Source: Paramoeba atlantica (lineage: Eukaryota > Discosea). Taken from it: a DNA stretch of 64,000 bases. Shown here piece by piece: positions 20,901 to 30,691 of the stretch. Location: assembly GCA_977017575.1 (NCBI GenBank), contig CDRNVI010000164.1:186001-250000 (forward strand), written 5' to 3'. A program made the translations under genes and the position numbers. Under the pieces are notes generated by a model. That model had not been told where the DNA came from and did no database searches. It saw only the letters and a program-made list of their open reading frames with translations. The number at the start of each line of letters is the position of its first letter. The stretch's first letter is position 1.

Positions 20901-23900
20901 CAATTGAAGATGAGGAACACTCAGCTTCAGATGATGCGTGAAACACATAAAGAGGAAGACATCGTGTGTAACACTGTGCTCCACTCTGTTTACAAGAAGT
21001 TCCAAGACAATAACCAGGAGGACAAATCTCATTCACACTTTCAATATCATCAACAGGAAGACCAAGAACCTCTGCTTTGCAAGTTAAAGATTCTAAAGCA
21101 GTCCAAACATAACGAGATCGTAAAAAGATATCTAGTGGTTCATTGGTTGCAACACAATCATCCACCAAAGCAGCAGATTTTAATCCAAGAAAGAATATTT
21201 CAGAATCACGAGACGCAAAGGAAGCTTCTTTAGGTAGAACAGTCCATCGTAAATAGTCTTCCAGTGAAGGACTCATTTTCGAGATGTAGCATCGAAGGAA
21301 TCCATCTTCAACCTCTGATGTTGTTCCTAACACACATTTTTTGGTTTGATGATTGCACTTTCCAGACCATTGTTCACATTGAAAATCAGCCACACAATCA
21401 ATTCCCTTGAAATCGTCTGTTTGTTATGTTGTTTAGAGAAAAAGAAAAGAATAAAAAGGGGGAGAGGGGGTGGTGAGAAGACTCTATCAATTTTCTTTTT
21501 CGAATTCACAAAAACAAAAACAAAAACATTGGAGAAAGAAAAGGAGAAAGAAAAGGAGAAAGAAAAGAAGAAGAAAAAATAGAACCTCGAAGACCTGCTT
21601 GATTCAGACATTCACGCACAACACGATTCAGTTCGTTATCAAGAGCATATCCCAACTCATTTCGAAAGTTCTGTGAAAAAAAACAAAAAAAAAACAAAGT
21701 GTCAATCTATCTCAACAATAAAAACCACTGAATATTTCTATCAAAAAAAAATCTCAAAAAAAAGAAAAGGAAAGACCTTAATACCAGAGGAACACCCTTG
21801 AACAAGATCTTTCACATGATTCAAAGAATGTGCCAAATCTTCAAAATAGGTATTGGCACATTCAGATACCCCACAAGTCGAAGAATCTGCTGTTGTAAAC
21901 TGTTCTTGATTTTGTGCGATTGTGAAAGGAGTACAACAATCAATTGCCTCCGCTGCAACAGCACAACAAGGACTCTTCTCATACTCTTCTGTTCCAAGTT
22001 CATACTGACAGAAACTTTGATCAACTAAAGTTACATTCTCAACTTGGGTATTCATCGCTTCAATTGCAGCTTCTTTACAAGAAGAACTCGCAATCCCAGC
22101 ACCTAAGATGTCGACCACATACTTTTTTATGGGGGGGGAGGGGAAGAAAGAGAGAAGATTGAAAGATCAGTAAAAGAAATTAACAAAAACAAAAACAAAA
22201 ACGAAGAAACAACAAACTTTGTGAAATTCAATTGTCTCTAAAGAATCTGATTCGAGGACTTCAGATAGCTCATCATTTACGATAATTTGGAGTCTCTCAT
22301 AACTTGTTTGATCACACAATTCTGAAAGATTGATTTGAGTGAAGGAAGATAGAGGGATTGTTGCCAAGTATTGACTGGGAGAAGCTGGAGTCTTCTCATT
22401 GAGATCAAATGCGTTATTAGGAAGCTCTGGAACCTCCCCAAGCTCATTGGTGATCGAGAGAAGTGCAAGAGAAACTTGTTCTAATTGATTACGAGGAAAG
22501 ACCACAGAAGAATCAATCGCAAGAAGAATCACTGCAGTCAATGTGTTTTTGAGAGGTTGAGCGCCAATCACGTTGTAATATTGTTCATACACATTAATCC
22601 CTTCAGTGTCAAACTTGGGTAACTGTGGAGAAGGAGGCCAGAAGATTAAAGGATCAGAAGTTGAAGGTACCATCCAAGCCTGACAAAAAGCTGGGAAGAA
22701 ATCTCCACAATTCGTCCCTGGAATTCCAAAGAGAGCAGGAGACATTGCAGACAAAGCTTCTTGGTAACTAAAACTCGCTGAAGGAGTGTTTACACTTGGG
22801 GGGGCTAATGGAATTAAAAGAGGAATTGAAACTGTTGAAAAAATAACATGTGTTCGCCCTGGAATCCAGAAAGTTGTACCACATCGAACATACGAAACAA
22901 CATCAGAGCACATTGAGAATGAAACCCGATTTTCTCCTCGACTATATCGTGAGATTAGAGAATTAGTCAAGTATGTGATCTGATTGGTATCTTTGGGCAT
23001 GCAATGAACGTCTACAAGGGGACCTTTCTCTTCTAAAGTCCCAGAAAACGAAACTTGGTGGCATCCTGCAAGTACAAAAAGAGATCTATCAATATAATGC
23101 AAAAGATTTTGAGAAGGAAAGAAAATCAGGTAATTAAATTACCTGGTGGAATTGGTAAAACAAATCCAGCAACTGAAGAAAAAGCTCTGCCAAAATCGAC
23201 TGTGAGGGTTTCTGTATCTTGGAGACAAAAAGTTGGTTGATCAGTTCCTGCTTGCGCTCCAATTATCTCACTTTCAGGAACATCTTTACAAAGAATTCTC
23301 CCAGGAGGAGGAACCAATGGATATTCTTGAGGAGAAACTTCGATTTTGACATCAAAAGACGAACTAAAAAAAGAATAAACTGCAAGAGAATACGTTCCTA
23401 ATTGATAGTCAATGTGAGCATTTGGACAAACAACTAGGAGGTTATTTAATGCCCACCCAAGCCCTGGTGGAATGTTGCCTCTTCTCCATTGTGTCTTTTC
23501 TGCAGTTGGAACAGCATACAGATTCGAGAGATAGACCAGAGGCACGCCATAGAGTGGACGTAGAGAAAGTTTAAATGGTTTGCAAGCATACTCTTCTGAA
23601 ACAAAAAACCGGAAGTAAACAGTTTCATCAGGTTCAAGAGTGAAGACTTTTGATCGTTCGTTAAGATTTAAAGTGTGATAAGGAGGAATAGAATCAGGTT
23701 CACACCATTCATTGACTTGATCCCAAGAATTATGATCACCTTTTTGAGCTGGACCACAGCACCGAACATCTTCACAACCTGTTGGCTTGGGGGTGGGGGT
23801 GGGGAGGTTTTAATGTCAGTCATGTGTTCTCACAAGACGAAAAACAAAAAGTAAAGAACAGAAAAAACCTGTTGTGATGACCAATCACAAGGAACACAAT

Positions 23901-24132
23901 TCGTTTCTGGACAATCCTTCTCAGATAGCCCACAAATAAAAGATTCTCCTCTCAGATAAAGCTCTTGATCAAATTCCATTTGAACCACAGCTGCTTCATA
24001 CTCAATGTTTAAAACAGTTTGATTGATAAACCAAAGTTTTTCATCAACAAGACGAGGGCGAATCGCAAAGACTTCAACAAACACAAGACCCAAAAATAGC
24101 ACCCAACCAAACGATTTTACAACGGTACCCAT
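17979..24132 (-). CDS. Seven-helix membrane protein with a very large Cys-rich ectodomain
   Basis: About seven exons. Exon 1 (23869-24132) starts with a signal peptide (MGTVVKSFGWVLFLGLVFVE). The following exons (23143-23785, about 22215-23065, about 21780-22118, about 21586-21672, about 20500-21421, and 17979 to about 20397) encode a secreted-type region rich in paired cysteines, roughly 1,500 residues. The last exon ends with about seven hydrophobic helices (from LMYTLGVCYCICFALLSIYF, through LIFVWSLWVIVTIVY, to ITEVFLLFFLQLQFNYS) and a cytoplasmic tail with TSSST. The helix region weakly recalls the TOM1/THH1 or GPCR-like seven-helix class, but I cannot assign a family. A cell-surface receptor or adhesion protein is the likely role; the ligand is unknown. 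Some inner exon limits are approximate. Confidence 0.8.
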
Positions 24133-24726
24133 TGCCTTCACCGCTCCGAACCAAAACGTCCCTGAGTTCCCCGTAAAACTACCAGGTTTTTTCGACTGTC
24201 GAAAAAATCCTGAACGAGGAAGGAAGTTGTTGTTCGCACCACCCCACCACAAGAGAGGAGGAAGTGTTCACGAGAACAGAGCGAGAGGGTCGAATCCCAA
24301 GGGTTCTTCTGCGCTCACCCAAGGTTTTTCCCGCTTTCCTTTCGGTGAGGTTTTGAGAAAAAAAATTTCGCGTTTTTTGAGATACCAGTTTTTGTTTCAC
24401 AAAAAGGGAGTTTTTGGAGAAAGAGAGTTTACAACAACAACAGGCTCTGCGACGGCAAAGCGTTTGCGCAAGAAGAGAAATGCGGAAAACAACAGCGGAC
24501 GGAGCAAAAAACCTATTTTGGTAAATTTTTACCAAATAAGGAATTTCAGGTTGAGGGAAGGGATACACAAAGACCCTCTTGTACACCACCCAGAAGAGAA
24601 AAGAACAGAAGAAAGATTTTCTCTTTTCTTTTAAATGTATTTCTCCCAATTCTGACTCTTTTGCCTATTCATTTACAATTCTCAGAAAAAGAAAAAAAGT
24701 GGGAAAATTTTTTGCTTTTTTTTGTC
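24133..24726. other. Spacer upstream of the seven-helix gene
   Basis: About 590 bases between two minus-strand genes. The part nearest 24132 has moderate GC and no domain-bearing frame and probably holds the promoter. The part at about 24610-24695 is a copy of 17690-17775. Confidence 0.55.
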
Positions 24727-25899
24727 TTATTTTGTAATGGTTTTCAGTGTCTTTTCGCAGGTTTGATGTTTGCAGCAGTTTTTGTCTGGATTAATTTGAT
24801 CTCGATGAGAATGTTGAAAAAGAGAAAAGGAATGAAAGAAATTAACTTGAATGAGTGTCTTTACTTCCTCTGATTTGGCAAGATCTGAAGCCAATTTACC
24901 ATCTAATTATTCAAAAATGAACATCAATTTCTCCCAAAGTTTAAAAAGAAAAAGACCTTTCTGCTCTGAGGCTTTAGAAAATGAAAGAGGAAAAAGAAGA
25001 GAGAAAAAGAAAAGAAAAAAAGAAAAGAGAAAAAGAAAAAGAAAAGAGAGAGAAGAGAGAAAATAAGAGAAAGAACCCGTTCTATTGAAGAATCAGCACC
25101 AAAATCGAGAAGCAATTCACACATCTGGCTGTGGTCGTATTGTGCAGCAACATGTAATGGGGTCTTTTTTGGTTTTGTCAAATTATTCATTTGGTTAGTA
25201 TTTTAGTTATTTGAGAAAAAAAATCATTTTTGGACCTCCCCCTGTTTTTAATTAGTTTAATTTGTTTCATTTTCAACAAATTTTCTCAAAAGAAAGAGAA
25301 AATTAAAGAGGAAAATAAAAACCCACTGAGAAGAAACACTTTAGTGAAAGAAAAAAGCCATCGAAAAACAAAGAGAGAAAAATAACTGCATCTTGAGAAT
25401 TAACTGTGGCGCCATGATCAAGAAGAATTTTGCCAGTATTCACACTTCCTCCTTGTGCTGCTGAATGTAATGGTATCTTTCTTTTCGTTAAAGAATGAAA
25501 GTAAGGAAGAGATTTTTGATTGAAAGGCAAACCGCGAACTAGAAAAGAAAAGAAAAAAAAAAAATTGTTAGCAACTCCAAAAAAATGCAACCAAAAAGAG
25601 GTACAAACAAAAACAGAAGAGGTGACAAACAAGAGGATCAAAAATAAAAATAAAAGTCACTCTCCTCTCTCTTTTTCTTTAGCAAAAAAAGAACTCAAAA
25701 AAAACAAAAAACAAAACAAAAACAAAAACAAAAAACAAACATTCCCACCACAGAACTCATCAACATCATTCCCCATCTCCAACAACTCCACCAAATCATT
25801 TGAAAGATCTTGATAGGCAACTGCACGGATATTTTGGAGACCTTTCTTCTCTTCTTTCTTCTCTTCTATCTCTTTCTTTTTCTTTTCTGTGTTGAGCAT
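24727..25899 (-). CDS. Small ankyrin protein, copy 1
   Basis: Four exons on the minus strand from the ATG at 25899 (MLNTEKKKKEIEEKK). A charged start is followed by AYQDLSNDLVELLEMGNDVD, then KIPLHSAAQGGSVNTGKILL (exon 2, about 25395-25530), TPLHVAAQYDHSQMCELLLD (exon 3, about 25083-25160) and a final unit KLASDLAKSEEVKTLI with a basic tail ending at TAA (24727). About four ankyrin units make it a small adaptor-like protein. A decayed second copy lies at 30.7-31.9 kb. A DIRS element lies about 100 bases upstream of its start. Exon 2 and 3 limits are approximate. Confidence 0.7.
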
Positions 25900-25936
25900 G
25901 AGGGGAAGGATTAGAGCGAACAAAACAAAAATTAAA

Positions 25937-25952
25937 GCTAATTTAGAGCTCT
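25937..25952. promoter_or_regulatory. GCTAATTTAGAGCTCT element
   Basis: About 40 bases upstream of the ATG of small ankyrin copy 1. It is the same element as near 12410, 31982, 37281 and 48813, followed here and at 37281 by a similar CTNTTTTTGTC sequence. Confidence 0.5.
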
Positions 25953-25994
25953 ATTCTTTTTGTCGCTTCAAGAAGAATCTGAGTCCCCTTCGCA

Positions 25995-26148
25995 AAAGCA
26001 TGGTAAGTCATAAAGGTGTTTTTATTGGTTGATAATTCTAGCAACTTTTCATCAAGCCGACTTCGGCGAACAAACTCTTTCGGTGAAACAACCAATAAAA
26101 ACACGTCACATCAACCAAATCACTTTCATTTTTCCCAATTCGCCAGTT
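25995..26148 (+). repeat. DIRS left inverted terminal repeat
   Basis: Reverse-complement match to about 30199-30350. Inside it, GTGTTTTTATTGGTTG at 26016-26031 is exactly complementary to 26089-26104, so each terminal repeat can fold into a 16-base-pair hairpin. Confidence 0.9.
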
Positions 26149-27117
26149 CATAATTCGGACCACATGACAACACGTCAAGGAGGAGATGGAGGGGCTTCAG
26201 ACCGCCTGATTCAGCATCTTGAAGAACAAACGGGGATGATCAGCAAATTAACTACATCTCTTTCTGATTTACAAGATTCTTTTTCCTTGCTTTCTGAAAA
26301 GTTCGAACAGGAGAAAAAGAAGAAACCAATTACGCTCATTCCCGAGTCCGAACGCGAAAAACGAACGCCTTTCAAGACAATGATCGAATCAACAGCGCCA
26401 AAGGATTTGCTTTCGCAGCTTGTGACCGAGAGAGAGAAGGATCCATGGACACTCAAGTACGAAACAGCGGACCTCAAGTCTGTCAGGTCCTCCGTGAACC
26501 TTCCCGGAGTTGAAGCGCCGAGAATACCTGATCAAGTTTACCAAGCCCATGTGAGCAAGAAACCAATTGAGAAGGCTAAGGCTTCGGTTCTTCATGAATC
26601 AATGCAGGCTCTCAATTCCATGTTCAATGTGGCTGAGGTGCTCACCAACTCTGCGGAAGACAAGGAGAAACACGACAAGGCTTTAAATACGCTGAACGTC
26701 TTGATGATCATGGAAATGTCAAGACTGAACGTGGAGATGCGAAACGTTGCCAGACGATCGATGTCTCGTGATGAAGTAAAGATTGGAAGTAGTCATTCCT
26801 GCCTTACGGACGAGGATCTCGAGTTCTACAAGGAGAAGAAAGACGAACAAACGACCCACAATCTTATCAAGTCAGCTGTGAAGGCGGGAACCGGAAAAGG
26901 AAGCGGCAACAAACGAAGAAAAATTTCTCCTGCCCCATTTGGTGAACGACAAGATCGGGATTTTCATTCGAACAGAACTGTGACCTTTCAGGACGATTTC
27001 GATGACTTTTCGCATGATGCTCAGCGCAAATCAAATGGCCCCGGTCATGGGAGGGGGAGAGGATTTCGTGGCCAACGGGGAAGAGGATTTTCCTCTCAGA
27101 GAGGTTGGAAGAGTTGA
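26029..27117 (+). CDS. DIRS ORF1, gag-like
   Basis: About 360 residues beginning inside the left terminal repeat; the likely ATG is internal, near MTTRQGGDGG (26164). It is charged, with a helical middle and a Gly/Arg-rich end (GRGRGFRGQRGRGF) suited to nucleic-acid binding. It lies in the gag position of DIRS elements and was identified by position and composition. Confidence 0.75.
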   Translation: MIILATFHQADFGEQTLSVKQPIKTRHINQITFIFPNSPVHNSDHMTTRQGGDGGASDRLIQHLEEQTGMISKLTTSLSDLQDSFSLLSEKFEQEKKKKPITLIPESEREKRTPFKTMIESTAPKDLLSQLVTEREKDPWTLKYETADLKSVRSSVNLPGVEAPRIPDQVYQAHVSKKPIEKAKASVLHESMQALNSMFNVAEVLTNSAEDKEKHDKALNTLNVLMIMEMSRLNVEMRNVARRSMSRDEVKIGSSHSCLTDEDLEFYKEKKDEQTTHNLIKSAVKAGTGKGSGNKRRKISPAPFGERQDRDFHSNRTVTFQDDFDDFSHDAQRKSNGPGHGRGRGFRGQRGRGFSSQRGWKS

Positions 27118-29986
27118 GTCAAGAAACAAAGAGAGCAGGTCGACTTCAATCGACGAGATTCAGAGATGCGTGGAGATCAATCACGAGGGACAGTTGGATC
27201 TTGGAGACGATCAGACAAGGAGTTCGAGTCAACATTCAGAGAAATTTATTGAAAACAGCGGTGAAGATGAAGGAACCAAAAGAACTTTTGTGGACGGAGG
27301 AGATGGCAGTGGAACAATGGGACTGGAGAGACCTAGCGGAACAGTGGGAGGCGATCGAAGTAGTTCCAGAAGAGAGAATTGGAGAGAGTGGAGAACTCAT
27401 TCACAACCTAGTTACAGAACAGAAGAACGGACGCCTTTGCAGCAACACAAAGGAGCTCAACGCGATTACTGCGAAGATGAAGCTAAAGATGGAATCAATC
27501 AAGGATGTACGACAACGCTTAGAACAAGACAATTGGCTTTATCAGATCGACCTGAGCAAATTCTACTGGTCAATGTCGATCAAACCTGCTCACCGAAGAT
27601 ACTTTCGCTTCCGGATGGACGGAGTCCTGTACCAATGGCGAGCACTGCCGTTCGGCTTCAAGAACTCGATGCAAATCATGGCACGCATCATGGCCCCAGT
27701 GATCACCAAGATGGAGGCTTTTGGAATCGATGTAATCATCTGGGTCGACGATATGATTCTTCAGCTGGGAACTGTGAAGTCTATTGCTCGTCAGAAAGCT
27801 CTGATTGCCCTCCAGATTCTCCACGACCTGGGATTTTTAGTCAACACGGAGAAAACAGCAAAGGATGTTTCCAAGGAGGTGAAATTTCGAGGATTCTGTT
27901 GGAATACAAAGACTTTCACCATCTCAGCCCCAGAGAAAAAACTCCTGTCGATCAACAAAGCGGCCAAGAAAATCAACATGGAGTGTGCATCTCCCAAGGA
28001 CCTTGCATCTCTGATTGGCAAGGTGAGGTACATCTCACAAGTTCACACCCACACTATTGCTTGGATCGTGGAGCTGGAGATTCACAAGAACAATCTCATC
28101 AAGAAGGGAGGCTGGATGTGTCGAGCCCCAGTGCCAGAAGAAGCGAGAGTGGAGATCAGACACTGGAGATCCCGTTCCTTTCTTCTGTCTATGCCTCTCA
28201 GAACGGAGCTGCACCACATGATTCAGACAATGGGAGATGCAGGCCCACTGGGTTATGGCTTCCAGGGATTCGGAGACCAGGCTGGTCTGTGGACTCCCCA
28301 AGAACAGCTGAAGAGCACCAATTGGAGGGAGCTGGAAACATGGAGACGACAAGTCTTGGATTACTCCGAGGACCTCATGGACGAAGTTTCGATTTACGGA
28401 ACAGACTCTTCAACAGCGAAAGCTTACATTTCCAAAATTTATGGCAAGGAACCAACTCTTTCGAGGATGGCAGCAGCAACATGGAAATTTATGGAGAAAC
28501 ACAACATTCTACAACTTCCCATCCTGTTGTCTCAGGAGGAGATCAAGTCCTCAGATCATCTCTCTCGGCTGTCGGACAAAGAGGATTATTTTCTTCTGCA
28601 AGAATCGTTCGAGAACCTATGCTTCAATCTTCAGACATTCCCAACCCTGGACGCTTTTGCAACACGTTTTTCAACGAAAATGGAGAGATTTTGTTCTCGG
28701 AGGACCGATCCATTAGCAGTAGCAACAGATGCCTTCTCGATCCCATGGTCCAACGAGACAATTTACGCTTTTCCCCCATCTCATCTCATTCATCGAACTC
28801 TCTCCAAGGCCAAAGCAGAGAATGTGACACTCCTCCTGGTCCACTCATACGTCCCTTCAGCAACTTGGTTCCACAGAATCAACAAGATCAAAGTTACTTC
28901 CCTCTCTATTCATCAGAAGGCCATTCAATTCCCCCAAGAGACCTCGGACCAATCTTTTCGTTGGATGATCTCATTGATCCGGCTGTGAAGCAGCAGCGTT
29001 GGGGAATGACTGTGGGCACCACTACATTACTCGGAAAAGCTGTGGGAGAAGACACCTCTTCCCGCAGAGACACCAATATTGAAGCTTTTCGGAGGTGGCT
29101 GAGTTCCAAGGAGTTGTGGAGATTTAGTATCATCCATATTGTGGAGTTTTTGGCTCAAAACCAGTCGTCCTTTGCGAACCATCGAACTGCAATTGCCTCG
29201 CGCCTCCGTCTGAATGCTGGTATTGACATTGTTGAATTCCCTTTGATGAAGCGCCTCTCCCAAGCCATTAGGAGAGAATGTCCAATTGAGCCTAAATATT
29301 CAGAGATGTGGAATTTGGAAATCCTGTTTGATTACTTGAGGAAACACCTTCCAGAAGAAGGACATTTTATTAGTCATCGTGCAAGAGCGGTTACTTTGGT
29401 AAGAACTTCTATTGCTGGACGTACGAGTGATGTTGCACACATTCACAGGCCGTCCATGGTATGGACGGAGACTACAGTGAGGTTCCGGTTTTTCCACTGG
29501 AAGACACAGCACACAGAAAGGAGACGTTTTTCCAAATATTATGTGATTGAGAAATTACCCCTTGAAAAAGATCGTCCTATCTGTGCATTTTCTGCCCTGA
29601 AGGCTTATGTGAACCTCAATACGGCTGCTTATAACCTTTTGGATTGTGAGACCCTGTGGCTGCATCATCGAGGCAACCGGACGATAAAGCCGACCACGTT
29701 GGCTGGAGACACCCAGAAACTGATGAAGAATGCTGGGATTGACTCCAAGTTTGGGCCTGCAACCATCAGACATGCAACTATTACTTACTGGAGAATGATT
29801 GGCATTCCCATGGCTGTTGTTATGGAAAGAACTGGACACAAATTGAGGAATTTAGTGGAGAAATTTTATAATCGCGCTGATTTTGGTCCAGACCTGATGG
29901 TTCAAATTTTTGCCAATGCGATCCCTGAGGATGATGATCAAGATCTCGATGAAGAGGACTTTCTGTATGACCACGAGGATGAGTGA
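27002..29986 (+). CDS. DIRS tyrosine recombinase frame
   Basis: The recombinase proper is the C-terminal part (about 29000-29986), with ARAVTLVRTSIAGRTSDVAH and a distal FGPATIRHATITYWRM ... RTGHKLRNLVEKFYNRADF block carrying the R-H-x-x-Y type layout of tyrosine recombinases. The upstream half overlaps the reverse transcriptase frame and is probably not all translated. Confidence 0.82.
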   Translation: MTFRMMLSANQMAPVMGGGEDFVANGEEDFPLREVGRVESRNKESRSTSIDEIQRCVEINHEGQLDLGDDQTRSSSQHSEKFIENSGEDEGTKRTFVDGGDGSGTMGLERPSGTVGGDRSSSRRENWREWRTHSQPSYRTEERTPLQQHKGAQRDYCEDEAKDGINQGCTTTLRTRQLALSDRPEQILLVNVDQTCSPKILSLPDGRSPVPMASTAVRLQELDANHGTHHGPSDHQDGGFWNRCNHLGRRYDSSAGNCEVYCSSESSDCPPDSPRPGIFSQHGENSKGCFQGGEISRILLEYKDFHHLSPREKTPVDQQSGQENQHGVCISQGPCISDWQGEVHLTSSHPHYCLDRGAGDSQEQSHQEGRLDVSSPSARRSESGDQTLEIPFLSSVYASQNGAAPHDSDNGRCRPTGLWLPGIRRPGWSVDSPRTAEEHQLEGAGNMETTSLGLLRGPHGRSFDLRNRLFNSESLHFQNLWQGTNSFEDGSSNMEIYGETQHSTTSHPVVSGGDQVLRSSLSAVGQRGLFSSARIVREPMLQSSDIPNPGRFCNTFFNENGEILFSEDRSISSSNRCLLDPMVQRDNLRFSPISSHSSNSLQGQSRECDTPPGPLIRPFSNLVPQNQQDQSYFPLYSSEGHSIPPRDLGPIFSLDDLIDPAVKQQRWGMTVGTTTLLGKAVGEDTSSRRDTNIEAFRRWLSSKELWRFSIIHIVEFLAQNQSSFANHRTAIASRLRLNAGIDIVEFPLMKRLSQAIRRECPIEPKYSEMWNLEILFDYLRKHLPEEGHFISHRARAVTLVRTSIAGRTSDVAHIHRPSMVWTETTVRFRFFHWKTQHTERRRFSKYYVIEKLPLEKDRPICAFSALKAYVNLNTAAYNLLDCETLWLHHRGNRTIKPTTLAGDTQKLMKNAGIDSKFGPATIRHATITYWRMIGIPMAVVMERTGHKLRNLVEKFYNRADFGPDLMVQIFANAIPEDDDQDLDEEDFLYDHEDE
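27105..28988 (+). CDS. DIRS reverse transcriptase / RNase H frame
   Basis: Reverse transcriptase motifs are visible: YQIDLSKFYWSM, WRALPFGFKNSMQ and the active-site block IWVDDMIL, followed by an RNase H-like region with YGTDSSTAKAY. It overlaps the end of ORF1 slightly and the recombinase frame widely, as is usual in this family. Confidence 0.88.
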   Translation: MEELSQETKRAGRLQSTRFRDAWRSITRDSWILETIRQGVRVNIQRNLLKTAVKMKEPKELLWTEEMAVEQWDWRDLAEQWEAIEVVPEERIGESGELIHNLVTEQKNGRLCSNTKELNAITAKMKLKMESIKDVRQRLEQDNWLYQIDLSKFYWSMSIKPAHRRYFRFRMDGVLYQWRALPFGFKNSMQIMARIMAPVITKMEAFGIDVIIWVDDMILQLGTVKSIARQKALIALQILHDLGFLVNTEKTAKDVSKEVKFRGFCWNTKTFTISAPEKKLLSINKAAKKINMECASPKDLASLIGKVRYISQVHTHTIAWIVELEIHKNNLIKKGGWMCRAPVPEEARVEIRHWRSRSFLLSMPLRTELHHMIQTMGDAGPLGYGFQGFGDQAGLWTPQEQLKSTNWRELETWRRQVLDYSEDLMDEVSIYGTDSSTAKAYISKIYGKEPTLSRMAAATWKFMEKHNILQLPILLSQEEIKSSDHLSRLSDKEDYFLLQESFENLCFNLQTFPTLDAFATRFSTKMERFCSRRTDPLAVATDAFSIPWSNETIYAFPPSHLIHRTLSKAKAENVTLLLVHSYVPSATWFHRINKIKVTSLSIHQKAIQFPQETSDQSFRWMISLIRL

Positions 29987-30091
29987 TCTGCGACTTGAAT
30001 TGAACCTTGAGTTCCTTGTATGGGATCCAATCGAGGGAGATCTATGGTTTTGCTTTTTTCTGATTTTGGAGTGGGTCCGAATTTTATGAAT

Positions 30092-30178
30092 CGAACACCT
30101 TTATGACTTACCATGCTTTGTTAACACGGAGGTCATGAACAATGACCGAAGTGTCAAAGCATGGATAAGTTCGTGACC
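30092..30178 (+). repeat. DIRS internal complementary region
   Basis: Bases about 30094-30118 are complementary to the outer left end (25995-26018). The adjoining 30115-30166 are complementary to the outer right end (30336-30386). This joined complement of both termini is the hallmark used in the DIRS circular-intermediate model. Confidence 0.88.
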
Positions 30179-30198
30179 CTCCCACCTCTCCCTATCGA

Positions 30199-30386
30199 TG
30201 GCGAATTGTTGGATGAAAGTGATTTGGTTGATGTGACGTGTTTTTATTGGTTGTTTCACCGAAAGAGTTTGTTCGCCGAAGTCGGCTTGATGAAAAGTTG
30301 CTAGAATTATCAACCAATAAAAACACCTTTATGACTTATCCATGCTTTGACACTTCGGTCATTGTTCATGACCTCCGTGTTAACAT
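30199..30386 (+). repeat. DIRS right inverted terminal repeat with extension
   Basis: Inverted copy of the left repeat, followed by about 36 further bases at the right edge that occur elsewhere only in the internal complementary region. Confidence 0.88.
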
Positions 30387-30691
30387 ACTGCAAGTCGAAG
30401 AATAAGAGGCCCTTCTCTTCTTTTGCAATTTTGGTATCCAATATCAATCCCCATAAACAAAAATAAAAAATAATCACAAAAACAATTTTAATCAAGCTTT
30501 TTTTGGAGAAGTTGAGAATCATTGGTTTGAAAACAGAGGAGAGAAGAGCTCACAATAAAGGAAGGACGATGGGAAGGAGGATGTGGAGAGGAGCAGAAAA
30601 AGAATCATTAAAAAAGAGAAAATAAAGTTGTTCATTTTAATGTTTGGTTCGATTCTATTATCAAAAAAATGAGTACTTTTTTTGCTTTTTT
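30387..30691. repeat. Mosaic of copied 3' flanks
   Basis: Bases about 30390-30515 match 34315-34435 (flank of TRIM-NHL gene A). Bases about 30525-30668 match 17485-17640 (last codons and 3' flank of the large ankyrin gene). No gene is expressed here as far as I can see. Confidence 0.75.

Larger units (their letters stand above)
25995..30386 (+). mobile_element. DIRS-family tyrosine-recombinase retroelement, whole-looking
   Basis: About 4.4 kb with the full DIRS layout: inverted terminal repeats, a gag-like frame, overlapping reverse transcriptase/RNase H and tyrosine recombinase frames, and an internal complementary region near the right end that matches the outermost bases of both termini. 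The frames are long and the element looks whole, with no breaks evident at this reading. The two terminal repeats are nearly identical over about 130 bases, which points to a recent insertion. It sits just upstream of small ankyrin copy 1. DIRS elements integrate by recombinase and normally make no target-site duplication; I see none. Confidence 0.92.

Noticed and set aside
24284-24297. GGGTCGAATCCC, tRNA T-arm-like
   Set aside because: The upstream sequence gives no cloverleaf and the flanking arms do not pair.
26211-26595. Minus-strand frames inside the DIRS element
   Set aside because: Shadows of the gag-like frame with no domain.
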